From Variovorax sp. HW608 (GTDB lineage: Bacteria > Pseudomonadota > Gammaproteobacteria > Burkholderiales > Burkholderiaceae_C): DNA of 64,000 bases. The notes beneath the pieces were generated by a model. That model was not told where the DNA came from and did not search any database. It worked only from the letters and a program-made list of their open reading frames with translations. Shown here one piece after another: positions 14,895 to 27,654 of this stretch. Position 1 is the first letter of the stretch, and the number at the start of each line of letters is the position of its first letter. The translations under genes were made by a program, and so were the position numbers. Location of the stretch: NCBI RefSeq assembly GCF_900090195.1, contig NZ_LT607803.1, positions 4,924,229 through 4,988,228 of the forward strand. The letters run 5' to 3'.

Positions 14895-17174
14895 ATGAGC
14901 CTCTTCAACAAAGTCACCAAGACCTTCCAGTGGGGCGGCAAGACCGTCGTCATGGAAACCGGCGAGATCGCGCGCCAGGCCACCGGTGCCGTGCTCGTCG
15001 ACATCGAGGGCACGGTCGTGCTCGCGACCGTGGTGGCGTCCAAGTCGGCCAAGCCCGGCCAGGACTTTTTCCCGCTGACGGTCGACTACATCGAGAAGAC
15101 CTATGCCGCCGGCAAGATCCCCGGCAGCTTCTTCAAGCGCGAAGCCAAGCCCAGCGAACTCGAAACGCTGACCTCGCGCCTGATCGACCGTCCGATCCGT
15201 CCGCTGTTCCCCGAGGGCTTCCTGAACGAAGTCCATGTGGTCATCCACACGCTGTCGCTCAACCCCGAGGTCGACGCCGACATCGCCGCGATGATCGCGA
15301 CCAGCGCCGCGCTGGCGGTTTCCGGCATTCCGTTCAGCGGCCCGATCGGCGCCGCGCGCGTCGGCTACATCAACGGCCAGTACGTGCTGAACCCCGGCCA
15401 GACCGAGCGCAAGGATTCGCAGATGGACCTGGTCGTCGCCGGCACCGAGGCGGCCGTGCTGATGGTCGAGTCCGAGGCCCTGCAGCTGAGCGAGGAAATC
15501 ATGCTCGGCGGCGTGGTGTTCGGCCACGAGCAGTCCAACATCGCGATCAACGCGATCCATGAACTCGTGCGCGACGCCGGCAAGCCGGTGTGGGACTGGC
15601 AGGCGCCTGCCGAGGACGAGGCTTTCGTCGCCAAGGTCAAGGGCCTGGCCGAAGAAAAGCTGCGCGCCGTCTACCAGATCCGCAGCAAGCAGGCCCGCAC
15701 GCAAGCCCTGCGCGAAGCCAACGCGAGCGTGATGGAAGCGCTCAAGGAAGGCGGCGAGCCCTTCGACGCAGCGAAGGTCGGCGACCTGCTGTTCTCGATC
15801 GAATCGCAGATCGTGCGCAGCCAGATCCTCGCCGGCGAGCCGCGCATCGACGGCCGCGATACGCGCACCGTGCGCCCGATCGAGATCCGCAACGGCGTGC
15901 TGCCGCGCACCCACGGCTCGGCGCTGTTCACCCGCGGTGAAACCCAGGCGCTGGTCGTGACCACGCTGGGCACCGAGCGCGACGCGCAGCGCATCGACGC
16001 GCTGGCCGGCGAATACGAAGACCGCTTCCTGTTCCACTACAACATGCCTCCCTTCGCCACCGGCGAAGTCGGCCGCATGGGCTCGACCAAGCGCCGCGAA
16101 GTCGGCCATGGCCGCCTCGCCAAGCGTGCGCTCGTCGCCTGCCTGCCGAGCAAGGAAGAGTTCCCCTACACCATCCGCGTCGTCTCGGAAATCACCGAGT
16201 CGAACGGTTCCTCGTCGATGGCCTCGGTCTGCGGCGGCTGCCTGTCGATGATGGACGCCGGCGTGCCGATGAAGGCGCACGTGGCCGGCATCGCGATGGG
16301 CCTGATCAAGGAAGGCAACCGCTTCGCGGTGCTGACCGACATCCTGGGCGACGAGGACCACCTCGGCGACATGGACTTCAAGGTCGCGGGCACGACGAAC
16401 GGCATCACCGCGCTGCAGATGGACATCAAGATCCAGGGCATCACGAAGGAAATCATGCAGGTCGCGCTGGCACAGGCCAAGGAAGCGCGCATGCACATCC
16501 TCGGCAAGATGCAGGAAGCGATGGGCGAGGCCAAGGCCGAGGTGTCGAGCTTCGCGCCGCGCCTGTTCACGATGAAGATCAACCCCGAGAAGATCCGCGA
16601 CGTGATCGGCAAGGGCGGCTCGGTGATCCGCGCACTGACGGAAGAAACCGGCACCCAGATCAACATCGACGAAGACGGCACCATCACGATCGCATCGACC
16701 GATCCGGCGAAGGCCGAGGAGGCCAAGAAGCGCATCGAGCAGATCACGGCGGAAGTCGAGATCGGCAAGGTGTACGAAGGCCCGGTCACCAAGATCCTGG
16801 ACTTCGGCGCGCTGGTCAACCTGCTGCCCGGCAAGGACGGCCTGCTGCACATCAGCCAGATCGCGCACGAGCGCGTCGAGAAGGTGACCGACTACCTGAG
16901 CGAAGGCCAGATCGTGAAGGTCAAGGTGCTCGAGACCGACGACAAGGGCCGCGTGAAGCTGTCGATGAAGGCGCTCGCCGAGCGTCCGGCCGGCATGGAA
17001 GGCGGCGACCGTCCGCCGCGCGAGGAGCGCGGTGAGCGCGGTGAGCGTCGCGAGCGTCCGCCCCGTGGCGAGCGGGCCCCGCGCGCCGAAGGCGGCGAGC
17101 GCGGAGAACCGGTCGAGCAGATGGCCGAGCAACTGCCGCTGCAAGAGCCGAACCGCGGCGACCAGCAGCCCTGA
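14895..17174 (+). CDS. pnp: Polyribonucleotide nucleotidyltransferase (PNPase)
   Basis: A 759-residue PNPase with the full order of two RNase PH-like domains, KH ([18 protein letters not shown]) and S1 ([26 protein letters not shown]). It is the phosphorolytic 3'-5' exoribonuclease of the RNA degradosome. The C-terminus carries an extra ~55-residue tail rich in Arg, Gly, Glu and Pro, with repeated RGER and PRGE units, which could bind RNA or partners. AGGAGCT precedes the ATG at 14895. The next gene follows closely, so cotranscription is likely. Confidence 0.98.
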   Translation: MSLFNKVTKTFQWGGKTVVMETGEIARQATGAVLVDIEGTVVLATVVASKSAKPGQDFFPLTVDYIEKTYAAGKIPGSFFKREAKPSELETLTSRLIDRPIRPLFPEGFLNEVHVVIHTLSLNPEVDADIAAMIATSAALAVSGIPFSGPIGAARVGYINGQYVLNPGQTERKDSQMDLVVAGTEAAVLMVESEALQLSEEIMLGGVVFGHEQSNIAINAIHELVRDAGKPVWDWQAPAEDEAFVAKVKGLAEEKLRAVYQIRSKQARTQALREANASVMEALKEGGEPFDAAKVGDLLFSIESQIVRSQILAGEPRIDGRDTRTVRPIEIRNGVLPRTHGSALFTRGETQALVVTTLGTERDAQRIDALAGEYEDRFLFHYNMPPFATGEVGRMGSTKRREVGHGRLAKRALVACLPSKEEFPYTIRVVSEITESNGSSSMASVCGGCLSMMDAGVPMKAHVAGIAMGLIKEGNRFAVLTDILGDEDHLGDMDFKVAGTTNGITALQMDIKIQGITKEIMQVALAQAKEARMHILGKMQEAMGEAKAEVSSFAPRLFTMKINPEKIRDVIGKGGSVIRALTEETGTQINIDEDGTITIASTDPAKAEEAKKRIEQITAEVEIGKVYEGPVTKILDFGALVNLLPGKDGLLHISQIAHERVEKVTDYLSEGQIVKVKVLETDDKGRVKLSMKALAERPAGMEGGDRPPREERGERGERRERPPRGERAPRAEGGERGEPVEQMAEQLPLQEPNRGDQQP

Positions 17175-17212
17175 TGAGGCGCGGCGGCGGCAACGCCGTC
17201 GTTCGAAAGTCC

Positions 17213-18211
17213 ATGAAAGCCATTGAGATTTCGTCGTACGGCGCTCCCGAGGTGCTGCGCATGGTCGAGCGTCCCGCGCCCGCTGCAGGGCAGGGCGAGC
17301 TGCTGATTCGCGTCGCTGCGAGCGGCGTGAATCGTCCCGACGTGCTGCAGCGCATGGGGCACTACCCGGTGCCTCCGGGCGCATCGGACCTGCCGGGCCT
17401 CGAGGTGGCCGGCGAGATCGTGGCCGGCGACGACAAGGCGCTCGCCGCGGCCGGCCTCAGGATCGGCGATCACGTCTGTGCACTCATCGCCGGCGGCGGC
17501 TACGCGGAGCTCTGCGTCGCGCCGGTCGCGCAATGCCTGCCGGTGCCCAAGGGCTGGACCGACGTCGAGGCCGCGACGCTGCCCGAAACCTTCTTCACCG
17601 TGTGGAGCAATGTGTTCGAGCGCGGCCGCCTGCAGAAGGGCGAGACCCTGCTGATCCAGGGCGGCGGGAGCGGCATCGGCGTGACCGCGATCCAGCTCGG
17701 CAAGGCGCTCGGCGCCACGGTGATCGTGACCGCCGGCAGCGACGACAAGTGCGAGGCCTGCCGCAAGCTCGGCGCCGATCACGCGATCAACTACAAGACC
17801 ACCGATTTCGTCGAGGAGGCCAAGCGTCTCACCGGCGGCAAGGGGGTGGACGTGGTGCTCGACATGGTGGCTGGCGGCTACGTGGCGCGCGAGATCGAAT
17901 GCCTTGCCGAAGACGGCCGCCTGGTCATCATCGCGGTGCAGGGCGGGGTCAAGAGCGAGTTCAATGCGGGCCTCGTGCTGCGGCGGCGACTCACGATCAC
18001 CGGCTCGACCTTGCGTCCCCGCCCGGTCGAATTCAAGGGCCAGGTCGCCAAGGCGCTGCGCGAGAAGGTCTGGCCCCTGCTCGAAAGCGGCGCGGTCAAG
18101 CCTGTCATCCACAGCAGCTTCGCCGCCGGCGGCGAGCCCAGCGGCGCGGCCGAGGCGCATGCCCTGATGGAATCGAACCAGCACATCGGCAAGATCGTGC
18201 TGACCTGGTGA
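17213..18211 (+). CDS. NAD(P)H-dependent quinone oxidoreductase, PIG3/QOR family
   Basis: A 332-residue zinc-free medium-chain reductase of the PIG3-like QOR type. The N-terminal GroES-like domain holds [20 protein letters not shown], and the Rossmann fold holds [21 protein letters not shown]. It reduces quinones or enals with NADPH. The ATG at 17213 starts the conserved MKAIEI; an in-frame ATG at 17174 overlaps the pnp stop by one base and adds 13 residues. It lies between pnp and tpiA, 2 bp before tpiA, and probably shares their transcript. Confidence 0.92.
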   Translation: MKAIEISSYGAPEVLRMVERPAPAAGQGELLIRVAASGVNRPDVLQRMGHYPVPPGASDLPGLEVAGEIVAGDDKALAAAGLRIGDHVCALIAGGGYAELCVAPVAQCLPVPKGWTDVEAATLPETFFTVWSNVFERGRLQKGETLLIQGGGSGIGVTAIQLGKALGATVIVTAGSDDKCEACRKLGADHAINYKTTDFVEEAKRLTGGKGVDVVLDMVAGGYVAREIECLAEDGRLVIIAVQGGVKSEFNAGLVLRRRLTITGSTLRPRPVEFKGQVAKALREKVWPLLESGAVKPVIHSSFAAGGEPSGAAEAHALMESNQHIGKIVLTW

Positions 18212-18213
18212 AC

Positions 18214-18972
18214 ATGACGGAAATGAAAAAGAAAAAGCTGATTGCAGGCAACTGGAAGATGAACGGCAGCCTCGTGGCCAACGAGGCGCTGCTCAGGGCG
18301 CTGCTGCAGGACATCGGCACGCCCGCTTGCGACGTGGCGGTCTGCGTTCCGGCGCCGTACCTCGCGCAAGTGCAGACGCTCGTCGCGGGCTCGCCGATCG
18401 CGCTGGGCGCGCAGGATCTGTCGGCGCAGCCGCAAGGCGCCTTCACCGGTGAGCAGTCGGCTGCGATGCTCAAGGACTTCGGTGTGCGGTACGTGATCGT
18501 CGGGCACTCGGAGCGCCGGCAATACCACGGCGAGACCGACGAAGGGGTCGCCGCGAAGACGGCGGCAGCGCTGGCCAACGGCCTGACGCCGATCGTCTGC
18601 GTCGGTGAAACGCTCGCTGAGCGCGAGGCCGGGCACACCGAGGAAGTGGTCAAGCGCCAGCTGGCCGCGGTCATTCATGTCAATGGCCATTGCATCAGCG
18701 AGATCGTCGTCGCCTACGAGCCCGTCTGGGCCATCGGCACCGGCAAGACCGCAACGCCGGAGCAGGCACAGGCGGTGCACGCGCTGTTGCGCGCGCAACT
18801 CCATCATGCTGCGAACGAGCACGCGAGCGGGATCCGGCTCCTCTATGGCGGCAGCATGAATGCTTCCAACGCGGCCGAACTGCTCGCCCAGCCCGATATC
18901 GATGGCGGACTGATCGGTGGCGCTTCGCTCAAGGCGCCCGACTTTCTGCAGATCATCGCCGCCGCTCGCTGA
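18214..18972 (+). CDS. tpiA: Triose-phosphate isomerase
   Basis: A 252-residue TIM barrel interconverting dihydroxyacetone phosphate and glyceraldehyde 3-phosphate in glycolysis. It shows the substrate lysine in AGNWKMNG, the catalytic histidine in VIVGHSERR, the catalytic glutamate in [12 protein letters not shown] and the flexible loop 6 just after it. Start options are ATG 18214 and ATG 18223; both precede the conserved [11 protein letters not shown], so the choice is not settled. It is followed by secG at 36 bp. Confidence 0.97.
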   Translation: MTEMKKKKLIAGNWKMNGSLVANEALLRALLQDIGTPACDVAVCVPAPYLAQVQTLVAGSPIALGAQDLSAQPQGAFTGEQSAAMLKDFGVRYVIVGHSERRQYHGETDEGVAAKTAAALANGLTPIVCVGETLAEREAGHTEEVVKRQLAAVIHVNGHCISEIVVAYEPVWAIGTGKTATPEQAQAVHALLRAQLHHAANEHASGIRLLYGGSMNASNAAELLAQPDIDGGLIGGASLKAPDFLQIIAAAR

Positions 18973-19008
18973 CGAGCCGCGGTTGTCAAAATTTAGGAGT
19001 TAGAACGA

Positions 19009-19440
19009 ATGAACTTGGTCCTCAATATCCTGGTCGGCGTCCAGATGCTTGCCGCGCTCGCCATGATCGGCCTGATCCTGGTCCAGCACGGCAAGGGTGC
19101 CGACATGGGTGCGGCCTTCGGCAGCGGCAGTGCAGGCAGCCTGTTTGGTGCCAGCGGCAGCGCGAATTTCCTGTCTCGCTCGACGGCTGTTCTTGCCGTC
19201 GTGTTCTTTGCCTGCACCCTGGTGCTGGCCTACTTCGGCCATGCCCGTCCTGCGGGCGGCGGCAGCCTGCTCGAGCGCGCTGCGGTCGGTGCGCCGACCC
19301 CCGCGCCCGCACCCGCGCCTGCGACGGCTCCGTCAGGGTCTGCGGCAGAAATTCCTCAGGGCAATGCACCTTCGGCGCCTGCAACGAGCGCACCCGCGCC
19401 TGCGCCCGCGGCGCCTGCCAACCAGATCCCGAACAAGTAA
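19009..19440 (+). CDS. secG: Preprotein translocase subunit SecG
   Basis: A 143-residue SecG with two membrane helices joined by the conserved HGKGADMGAAFGSG loop. It supports SecYEG-dependent protein export at the inner membrane. The C-terminal ~60 residues are a long Ala/Pro-rich low-complexity tail, longer than in E. coli SecG (110 residues). A clear AGGAG precedes the ATG. It sits just before tRNA-Leu and nuoA, a common order in Burkholderiales. Confidence 0.96.
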   Translation: MNLVLNILVGVQMLAALAMIGLILVQHGKGADMGAAFGSGSAGSLFGASGSANFLSRSTAVLAVVFFACTLVLAYFGHARPAGGGSLLERAAVGAPTPAPAPAPATAPSGSAAEIPQGNAPSAPATSAPAPAPAAPANQIPNK

Positions 19441-19562
19441 TCTGACGAAACTGTGCTTGCCGAGTGAAAAGGGCAGTATTTCAGGGTAAACTCTAAAGCG
19501 GTTCCGGAAAGCCAAACAAACCTCTTCGAAGGTTCCTCATGCCATCCGGGCAGACAAAAACC

Positions 19563-19647
19563 GCGGTCGTGGTGAAATTGGTAGACACGCTATCTTGAGG
19601 GGGTAGTGGCGAAAGCTGTGCGAGTTCGAGTCTCGCCGACCGCACCA
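19563..19647 (+). tRNA. tRNA-Leu(GAG)
   Basis: An 85-nt class II tRNA. The acceptor GCGGTCG pairs with CGACCGC, followed by A and an encoded CCA. The anticodon stem CTATC/GGTAG closes the loop TTGAGGG, giving anticodon GAG (Leu, CUC/CUU). A long variable arm and the T-arm CGAG-TTCGAGT-CTCG are present. It lies 59 bp before nuoA. Confidence 0.97.
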
Positions 19648-19705
19648 AATCTCACCGGCAGGAATCCTGCTTCCTGCCGGTGTCAAGCGGTGATAGAGCC
19701 CCCTG

Positions 19706-20065
19706 ATGAACCTCGATTCCTATCTCCCCGTCCTGTTGTTCATCCTGGTCGGTGTCGGTGTCGGCGTCGCACCTCAGGTTCTGGGTTACATCCTCGGCCC
19801 CAATCGGCCCGACACCCAAAAGAATTCCCCCTACGAATGCGGCTTCGAGGCCTTCGAAGACGCTCGGATGAAGTTCGACGTCCGGTACTACCTCGTCGCC
19901 ATTCTCTTCATCCTCTTCGATCTCGAAATCGCCTTTCTCTTCCCCTGGGCGATCGCGCTCAAGGAGATCGGTGCCGTCGGCTTCTGGGCGATGATGATTT
20001 TTCTCGCCATCCTCGTCGTGGGCTTCGTCTACGAGTGGAAAAAGGGTGCGCTCGACTGGGAATGA
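19706..20065 (+). CDS. nuoA: NADH-quinone oxidoreductase subunit A
   Basis: A 119-residue membrane subunit of complex I with three predicted helices and the conserved segment [20 protein letters not shown]. It lies next to NuoH/J at the quinone-site junction. It is the first gene of an unbroken nuoA-N cluster; nuoB follows at 15 bp. AGAGCC lies upstream as a weak ribosome site. Confidence 0.97.
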   Translation: MNLDSYLPVLLFILVGVGVGVAPQVLGYILGPNRPDTQKNSPYECGFEAFEDARMKFDVRYYLVAILFILFDLEIAFLFPWAIALKEIGAVGFWAMMIFLAILVVGFVYEWKKGALDWE

Positions 20066-20080
20066 CAAGGAATCCCGAAA

Positions 20081-20560
20081 ATGGCCATTGAAGGCGTCAT
20101 GAAGGAAGGCTTCGTCACCACGACCTACGACTCGGTGGTGAATTGGGCCAAGACCGGATCACTGTGGCCCATGACCTTTGGTCTGGCGTGCTGCGCGGTG
20201 GAGATGATGCATGCGGGTGCGGCCCGCTACGACATCGACCGCTTCGGCATGCTCTTCCGGCCCAGTCCGCGCCAGTCCGACCTGATGATCGTGGCGGGCA
20301 CGCTGTGCAACAAGATGGCGCCGGCGCTGCGCAAGGTCTACGACCAGATGCCCGAGCCGCGCTGGGTCCTGTCGATGGGCTCGTGCGCCAATGGTGGCGG
20401 TTACTACCACTACAGCTATTCGGTCGTGCGCGGATGCGATCGCATCGTGCCGGTCGATGTCTATGTGCCGGGCTGCCCGCCGACCGCCGAGGCGCTTCTG
20501 TATGGCGTGATCCAGCTCCAGCAGAAGATCCGGCGTACCAATACCATCGCGCGCGCCTGA
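20081..20560 (+). CDS. nuoB: NADH-quinone oxidoreductase subunit B
   Basis: A 159-residue subunit that carries iron-sulfur cluster N2, the last carrier before ubiquinone. The four cysteine ligands are visible in [16 protein letters not shown] and [11 protein letters not shown]. It is a peripheral-arm protein in contact with NuoD. The length is normal for proteobacteria. Confidence 0.98.
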   Translation: MAIEGVMKEGFVTTTYDSVVNWAKTGSLWPMTFGLACCAVEMMHAGAARYDIDRFGMLFRPSPRQSDLMIVAGTLCNKMAPALRKVYDQMPEPRWVLSMGSCANGGGYYHYSYSVVRGCDRIVPVDVYVPGCPPTAEALLYGVIQLQQKIRRTNTIARA

Positions 20561-20573
20561 AGAGCAAAAGACG

Positions 20574-21185
20574 ATGACCGACTTTGCGATTTCTCCCGAG
20601 GCGCTCCAGACCCAGATCACCGAAACGCTTGGCTCCAGGGCAAAGAGCGTCACGGTCTCGCTCGGCGAGGTGACGGTGGTCGTTGGGGCTTCCGATTACC
20701 TTGCCGCTGCCGCGTTGCTGCGCGATGCGCCGGGCTGCCGTTTCGAGCAGCTCATCGATCTGTGCGGAATGGATTACTCCAGCTACCGCGAAGGCGAGTG
20801 GGATGGCGAGCGCTTCGGCGTCGTGTCCCATCTGCTGTCGGTGAGCCTCAATCAGCGCGTGCGCCTGAAGGTGTTCGTGCCCAACGAGGACCTGCCGGTC
20901 GTCGATTCGCTCACGAGCATCTGGAACAGCGCGGGCTGGTTCGAGCGCGAGGCCTTCGATCTCTACGGCATCGTCTTCGAGGGGCATGAGGACCTGCGCC
21001 GCCTGCTGACCGACTACGGTTTCATCGGCCATCCGTTCCGCAAGGACTTCCCGGTCTCCGGTCACGTCGAGATGCGCTACGACGCGGAACAGAAGCGCGT
21101 GATCTACCAGCAGGTGACCATCGAGCCGCGTGAGATCACGCCGAGGGTCATTCGCGAAGACAACTACGGTGGTGGATTGCACTGA
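20574..21185 (+). CDS. nuoC: NADH-quinone oxidoreductase subunit C
   Basis: A 203-residue 30-kDa subunit of the peripheral arm, separate from NuoD (fused in E. coli). The family signature is seen in [27 protein letters not shown]. The ATG at 20574 lies 13 bp after nuoB. The next gene, nuoD, is separated by an 88-bp palindromic insert that is unusual for this tight operon. Confidence 0.97.
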   Translation: MTDFAISPEALQTQITETLGSRAKSVTVSLGEVTVVVGASDYLAAAALLRDAPGCRFEQLIDLCGMDYSSYREGEWDGERFGVVSHLLSVSLNQRVRLKVFVPNEDLPVVDSLTSIWNSAGWFEREAFDLYGIVFEGHEDLRRLLTDYGFIGHPFRKDFPVSGHVEMRYDAEQKRVIYQQVTIEPREITPRVIREDNYGGGLH

Positions 21186-21273
21186 TCATGAGCCCCCACG
21201 TTCATCACTTTGTGTATTCACTGCCCCCCATGGGGGCGCAGCCCTCCCTTGGGGCGGCCCGGCGGGAGGTCTG
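21186..21273. repeat. Palindromic intergenic element inside the nuo operon, able to pair with the nuoD Shine-Dalgarno site
   Basis: Between nuoC and nuoD a GC-rich element contains a CTGCCCCCC/GGGGGCGCAG hairpin. It also has CCTCCC (21243-21248), which can pair with GGGAGG (21264-21269), the Shine-Dalgarno sequence of nuoD. I recognise this type (CCCCCAC...GGGGGCGC...TTGGGGCGGCCCGGCGGG) as a dispersed intergenic sequence of Comamonadaceae; a genome count is needed to show it is repeated here. Confidence 0.6.
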
Positions 21274-22527
21274 ATGGCCGAAATCAAGAACTACACGCTC
21301 AACTTCGGGCCCCAGCACCCTGCGGCCCACGGTGTGCTGCGCCTCGTGCTCGAGCTGGATGGTGAAGTCATCCAGCGTGCCGATCCGCATATCGGTCTTC
21401 TGCACCGCGCAACCGAGAAGCTTGCCGAGACGCGCACCTTCATCCAGTCGCTGCCGTACATGGATCGTCTCGACTATGTGTCGATGATGAGCAACGAGCA
21501 TGCGTACTGCCTGGCGATCGAGCGTCTTCTCGGCCTTGAGGTGCCGATTCGCGCGCAGTACATCCGCGTGATGTTCGCGGAGATCACGCGGCTCCTGAAC
21601 CACCTGCTGTGGCTGGGCGCGCATGGTCTGGATTGCGGTGCGATGAACATGCTCATCTACTGCTTCCGCGAGCGCGAGGACCTGTTCGACCTGTACGAGG
21701 CGGTCTCCGGCGCGCGCATGCACGCGGCGTACTTCCGCCCGGGCGGCGTCTATCGCGACCTGCCGGATTCGATGCCGCAGTACAAGGTCAGCAAGATCAA
21801 GAACGCGAAGGCGATCGAGAAGCTCAACGAGAACCGCCAGGGTTCGATGCTCGACTTCGTCGACGACTTCTGCAAGCGCTTCCCGAAGATGGTCGACGAG
21901 TACGAAACGCTGCTCACCGACAACCGGATCTGGAAGCAGCGTACCGTCGGCATCGGCGTCGTCTCGCCGGAGCGCGCGCTGAACCTCGGCTTCACGGGCC
22001 CGATGCTGCGCGGCTCGGGCGTCGAATGGGACCTGCGCAAGAAGCAGCCCTACGACGTGTACGACCGCATGGAGTTCGACGTGCCCGTCGGCCGTACCGG
22101 CGACTGCTACGACCGCTACCTCGTGCGCGTCGAGGAAATGCGCCAGGCCAACCGGATCATCCAGCAATGCTCTGCCTGGCTGCGCGCCAACCCGGGTCCG
22201 GTGATCACCGACAACCACAAGGTGGCCGCACCGGCGCGCGAGTCGATGAAGGCGAACATGGAGGAGCTGATCCACCACTTCAAGCTCTTCACCGAAGGCT
22301 TCCACGTGCCGGAAGGCGAGGCGTATGCCGCCGTCGAGCACCCGAAGGGCGAGTTCGGCATCTATCTCGTGAGCGATGGCGCCAACAAGCCGTATCGACT
22401 CAAGATTCGCGCGCCAGGCTTCCCGCATCTGGCGGCGCTCGACGAAATGTCGCGCGGCCACATGATTGCCGACGCGGTCGCCGTGATCGGCACGATGGAC
22501 ATCGTGTTCGGCGAGATTGACAGGTAA
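21274..22527 (+). CDS. nuoD: NADH-quinone oxidoreductase subunit D
   Basis: A 417-residue 49-kDa subunit, homologous to the NiFe-hydrogenase large subunit. It forms the ubiquinone pocket with NuoB. Family marks are [27 protein letters not shown]-like [10 protein letters not shown] and the late [14 protein letters not shown] end. The ATG at 21274 has GGGAGG upstream, supplied by the palindromic element. nuoE follows at 8 bp. Confidence 0.98.
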   Translation: MAEIKNYTLNFGPQHPAAHGVLRLVLELDGEVIQRADPHIGLLHRATEKLAETRTFIQSLPYMDRLDYVSMMSNEHAYCLAIERLLGLEVPIRAQYIRVMFAEITRLLNHLLWLGAHGLDCGAMNMLIYCFREREDLFDLYEAVSGARMHAAYFRPGGVYRDLPDSMPQYKVSKIKNAKAIEKLNENRQGSMLDFVDDFCKRFPKMVDEYETLLTDNRIWKQRTVGIGVVSPERALNLGFTGPMLRGSGVEWDLRKKQPYDVYDRMEFDVPVGRTGDCYDRYLVRVEEMRQANRIIQQCSAWLRANPGPVITDNHKVAAPARESMKANMEELIHHFKLFTEGFHVPEGEAYAAVEHPKGEFGIYLVSDGANKPYRLKIRAPGFPHLAALDEMSRGHMIADAVAVIGTMDIVFGEIDR

Positions 22528-22535
22528 GCGAACCC

Positions 22536-23062
22536 ATGACTTCCGACACCCACCACCGCGAACAGGCACCGCTCTCGGAAGCGACGCTTGCCCGCTTTGC
22601 ACGCGAGGTCGCCAAGTACCCGCCGGCCGGCAAGCAGTCCGCCGTGATGGCCTGCCTTTCCATCGTGCAGCAGGAAGACGGCTTCATCAGCGAGCTGCGC
22701 GAGCGTGAGATCGCGGACTACCTCGGCATGGCGCCGATCGCGGTCCATGAGGTCACGACCTTCTACAACATGTACAACCAGCGGCCGGTGGGCGCGTTCA
22801 AGCTCAACGTCTGCACCAATCTGCCTTGCCAGCTGCGCGACGGCGCGGCCGCGCTGGCGCATCTCGAGAAGAAGCTGGGCATCCAGATGGGCGAGACCAC
22901 GGCCGACGGCATGTTCACGCTGCAGCAGAGCGAATGCCTCGGCGCCTGTGCCGATTCGCCGGTGATGCTGGTCAACGACCGCACGATGTGCAGCTTCATG
23001 AGCAACGAGAAGCTCGACCAGCTGATCGACGGCCTGCGCAATTCGACGCCGAAGGGAGCGCA

Positions 23063-23066
<4 letters not shown>
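22536..23066 (+). CDS. nuoE: NADH-quinone oxidoreductase subunit E
   Basis: A 176-residue 24-kDa subunit with a thioredoxin-like fold binding the [2Fe-2S] cluster N1a; ligands lie in VCTNLPCQ and [11 protein letters not shown]. It is part of the NADH dehydrogenase module with NuoF and NuoG. Its TGA overlaps the ATG of nuoF, indicating translational coupling. Confidence 0.97.
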
Positions 23067-24406
<1,340 letters not shown>

Positions 24407-24428
24407 GCACAAGAAGAACACGACACAT

Positions 24429-26576
24429 ATGGTTGAAATCGAACTCGACGGCAAGAAGGTCGAAGTGACCGAAGGCAGCATGGTCATGCATGCGGCCGAA
24501 AAGGCGGGCACCTACATCCCGCACTTCTGCTACCACAAGAAGCTCAGCATCGCCGCCAACTGCCGGATGTGCCTGGTCGACGTCGAGAAGGCGCCGAAGC
24601 CGATGCCGGCCTGCGCGACGCCTGTGACGCAGGGCATGATCGTCCGCACCAAGAGCGACAAGGCGATCAAGGCCCAGCAGTCGGTGATGGAGTTCCTGCT
24701 CATCAATCACCCGCTGGATTGCCCGATCTGCGACCAGGGCGGCGAGTGCCAGCTGCAGGATCTTGCCGTCGGCTACGGTGGTTCTTCCTCGCGCTATGAA
24801 GAAGAAAAGCGCGTCGTCTTCCACAAGGACGTCGGCCCGCTGATCAGCATGGAGGAAATGAGCCGCTGCATCCACTGCACGCGCTGCGTCCGTTTCGGCC
24901 AGGAAGTGGCCGGCGTGATGGAGCTCGGCATGTCGAACCGCGGCGAGCACTCGGAGATCGAAACCTTCCTCGGCGACTCGGTGGATTCCGAGTTGTCGGG
25001 CAACATGATCGACATCTGCCCGGTTGGCGCGCTCACGAGCAAGCCCTTCCGCTACAGCGCACGCACCTGGGAACTGTCCCGCCGCAAGTCGGTGAGCCCG
25101 CACGATTCGACGGGTGCCAACCTGATCGTGCAGGTCAAGAACAATCGCGTGATGCGCGTGGTGCCGCTCGAGAACGAAGACGTGAACGAGTGCTGGATCG
25201 CCGACCGTGACCGCTTCTCGTACGAGGCATTGAACGGCCCCGAGCGCCTGACGCAGCCGATGCTGAAGCAGGGCGGCCAGTGGCAGCAAGTGGACTGGCA
25301 GACGGCGCTGGAATACGTCGCCAACGGGCTCAGGCAGATCAAGGCCGATCACGGCGCACAGAGCATCGGTACGCTGGTCAGCCCGCACAGCACGCTCGAA
25401 GAGCTGCACCTGGCCAAGCTGCTGACGCACGGCCTGGGCAGCGACAACATCGATTACCGCCTGCGCAATGCCGAGTTCGCGCATTTCGAAGGCGCGCGCT
25501 GGCTCGGAACCTCGATCGCCTCGCTGTCGCAGTTGCAGCGCGCACTCGTGATCGGCTCCAACCTGCGCAAGGACCACCCGCTGTTCGCGCAGCGGATCCG
25601 CCAGTCGGTTCGCAAGGGCGGCGTGCTGAGTGCCGTCACCTCAGAGGCGCTTTTCGCCGATGCCGAAGCCTGGGCGATGCCGGTCGCTAATTCGATCCGC
25701 GTCTCCGCGGATGGCTGGGTCGAGGCTCTGGCGCAGATCGCCGCCGTCATTGCCGAAGGCAAGGGCACGAGCGCGCCGGTCGCCGCCAACGGCGCGCCGA
25801 GCGATGCCGCGAAGGCGATCGCCGCCTCGTTGCAGGACGGCGAACGCAAGGCGGTTCTGCTCGGCAATGCAGCTGCCCACCACGCACAGGCAAGCACCTT
25901 GCTGCTGCTGGCGAACTGGATCGGTGCGCAGACCGGGGCGAGCGTCGGCTTCCTGACCGAGGCCGCCAACACGGTCGGTGCGCAGGTCGCGCGCGCGTTG
26001 CCCAGGAACGGCGGACTGAATGCAGGCCAGATGCTGGCGGGCGGGCTCAGGGCCGCGCTGCTGCTCAACAACGAGCCGGTGTTCGACTCGGCCGCCGGCG
26101 AGTCCGCGGTGGCGGGCCTGGCGCACGCCCAGATGGTCGTCACGCTGAGCCCGTTCAAGGCCAACCTCGAATTCAGCGACGTGCTGCTGCCGATCGCTCC
26201 CTTTACCGAAACGGCCGGCACCTTCGTGAATGCCGAAGGGCGCGTGCAGGGCTTCCATGCGGTCGTGAAGCCCCAGGGCGAGGCGCGTCCGGCCTGGAAG
26301 GTTCTCCGCGTCCTGGCCAACCTGCTCGGTTTGCCCGGCTTCGCGTTCGAATCCTCGGCGGACGTTCTCGCCGACATGGGCCCGGCCGCCGACCTGGTGA
26401 CCGGCAAGCTCGGCAACGCGACGTCTGCGTCGGCCGCTGCCGGCACCACGGCGCAGGCGCCGGTGGTCGCAAGCATCTATCAGCTCGATTCGATCGTCCG
26501 TCGCGCGCCGTCGCTCCAGCTCACGGCCGACGCCCGCCGTGCGCAGGCTTCCGCGGCAGAGGAGGTGCTCGCATGA
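24429..26576 (+). CDS. nuoG: NADH-quinone oxidoreductase subunit G
   Basis: A 715-residue 75-kDa subunit. The N-terminus holds a [2Fe-2S] cluster (HFCYHK, NCRMCLV, ACATP) and [4Fe-4S] ligands ([32 protein letters not shown]). The rest is a molybdopterin-oxidoreductase-like domain without cofactor. The length is shorter than the ~900 residues of E. coli NuoG and like mitochondrial and many betaproteobacterial forms. It overlaps nuoH by 4 bp. Confidence 0.98.
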   Translation: MVEIELDGKKVEVTEGSMVMHAAEKAGTYIPHFCYHKKLSIAANCRMCLVDVEKAPKPMPACATPVTQGMIVRTKSDKAIKAQQSVMEFLLINHPLDCPICDQGGECQLQDLAVGYGGSSSRYEEEKRVVFHKDVGPLISMEEMSRCIHCTRCVRFGQEVAGVMELGMSNRGEHSEIETFLGDSVDSELSGNMIDICPVGALTSKPFRYSARTWELSRRKSVSPHDSTGANLIVQVKNNRVMRVVPLENEDVNECWIADRDRFSYEALNGPERLTQPMLKQGGQWQQVDWQTALEYVANGLRQIKADHGAQSIGTLVSPHSTLEELHLAKLLTHGLGSDNIDYRLRNAEFAHFEGARWLGTSIASLSQLQRALVIGSNLRKDHPLFAQRIRQSVRKGGVLSAVTSEALFADAEAWAMPVANSIRVSADGWVEALAQIAAVIAEGKGTSAPVAANGAPSDAAKAIAASLQDGERKAVLLGNAAAHHAQASTLLLLANWIGAQTGASVGFLTEAANTVGAQVARALPRNGGLNAGQMLAGGLRAALLLNNEPVFDSAAGESAVAGLAHAQMVVTLSPFKANLEFSDVLLPIAPFTETAGTFVNAEGRVQGFHAVVKPQGEARPAWKVLRVLANLLGLPGFAFESSADVLADMGPAADLVTGKLGNATSASAAAGTTAQAPVVASIYQLDSIVRRAPSLQLTADARRAQASAAEEVLA

Positions 26577-27649
26577 TCGACGCACTGCACGGCTTCGGCG
26601 CCGGACTCGTGTCCGCCGGCTGGTGGACCGGCATCATCTGGCCCATCATCTGGACGCTGATCAAGATCGTCGTCGTGGTCGCACCGTTGATGGGTGCGGT
26701 CGCCTACCTGACCCTCTGGGAGCGCAAGGCCATCGGCTTCACGCAGATCCGCATCGGCCCCAACCGCATCGGCCCGCTGGGCCTGCTGCAGCCCATCGCC
26801 GACGCGCTCAAGCTGCTGACGAAGGAAATCATCCTTCCGACGGTCGCCAACAAGGGACTGTTCCTGCTCGGCCCGATCATGACGATCATGCCGGCGCTTG
26901 CCGCCTGGGCCGTGATTCCGTTCGGTCCCGAAGTCGCGCTCGCCAACATCAACGCCGGCCTGCTGTTCATCATGGCCATCACCTCGCTCGAGGTCTATGG
27001 CGTGATCATCGCGGGATGGGCATCGAACTCGAAGTACGCCTTCCTCGGCGCGCTGCGTGCGTCCGCGCAGATGGTCAGCTACGAAATCGCGATGGGCTTC
27101 TGCTTCGTCGTCGTGCTGATGGTCTCGGCCAGCCTCAACATGACCGACATCGTGACGGGGCAGGGCAAGGGCCACTTCGCCTCGATGGGCGTCGGCTTCC
27201 TGTCGTGGAACTGGCTGTCGCTGCTGCCCATCTTCGTCGTCTACTTCATCTCCGGCCTGGCCGAGACCAACCGCCACCCCTTCGACGTCGTCGAGGGCGA
27301 GTCCGAGATCGTCGCGGGCCACATGATCGAGTACTCGGGCATGAGCTTCGCCATGTTCTTCCTGGCCGAGTACGCCAACATGTGGCTGGTCTCGATCCTC
27401 TGCGTGGTCCTGTTCCTGGGCGGCTGGCTGCCTCCGTTCGAGTTCCTGTCGTTCATTCCGGGCTGGATCTGGCTGGGCGTCAAGACCTTCTGCGTGGTCA
27501 CCATGTTCCTGTGGGTCCGTTCGACCTTCCCGCGCTTCCGCTATGACCAGATCATGCGTCTGGGCTGGAAGATCTTCATTCCGGTCACGCTGGTGTGGCT
27601 GGTGGTGGTCGGCGCGTGGATGCAGACCCCGTTCAACATCTGGAAGTAA
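26573..27649 (+). CDS. nuoH: NADH-quinone oxidoreductase subunit H
   Basis: A 358-residue, roughly nine-helix membrane subunit that forms the quinone-channel entrance and links the peripheral arm to the proton-pumping arm. Conserved loops are [19 protein letters not shown] and [20 protein letters not shown]. The ATG lies within the nuoG stop (ATGA). Confidence 0.98.
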   Translation: MIDALHGFGAGLVSAGWWTGIIWPIIWTLIKIVVVVAPLMGAVAYLTLWERKAIGFTQIRIGPNRIGPLGLLQPIADALKLLTKEIILPTVANKGLFLLGPIMTIMPALAAWAVIPFGPEVALANINAGLLFIMAITSLEVYGVIIAGWASNSKYAFLGALRASAQMVSYEIAMGFCFVVVLMVSASLNMTDIVTGQGKGHFASMGVGFLSWNWLSLLPIFVVYFISGLAETNRHPFDVVEGESEIVAGHMIEYSGMSFAMFFLAEYANMWLVSILCVVLFLGGWLPPFEFLSFIPGWIWLGVKTFCVVTMFLWVRSTFPRFRYDQIMRLGWKIFIPVTLVWLVVVGAWMQTPFNIWK

Positions 27650-27654
27650 CCTGC

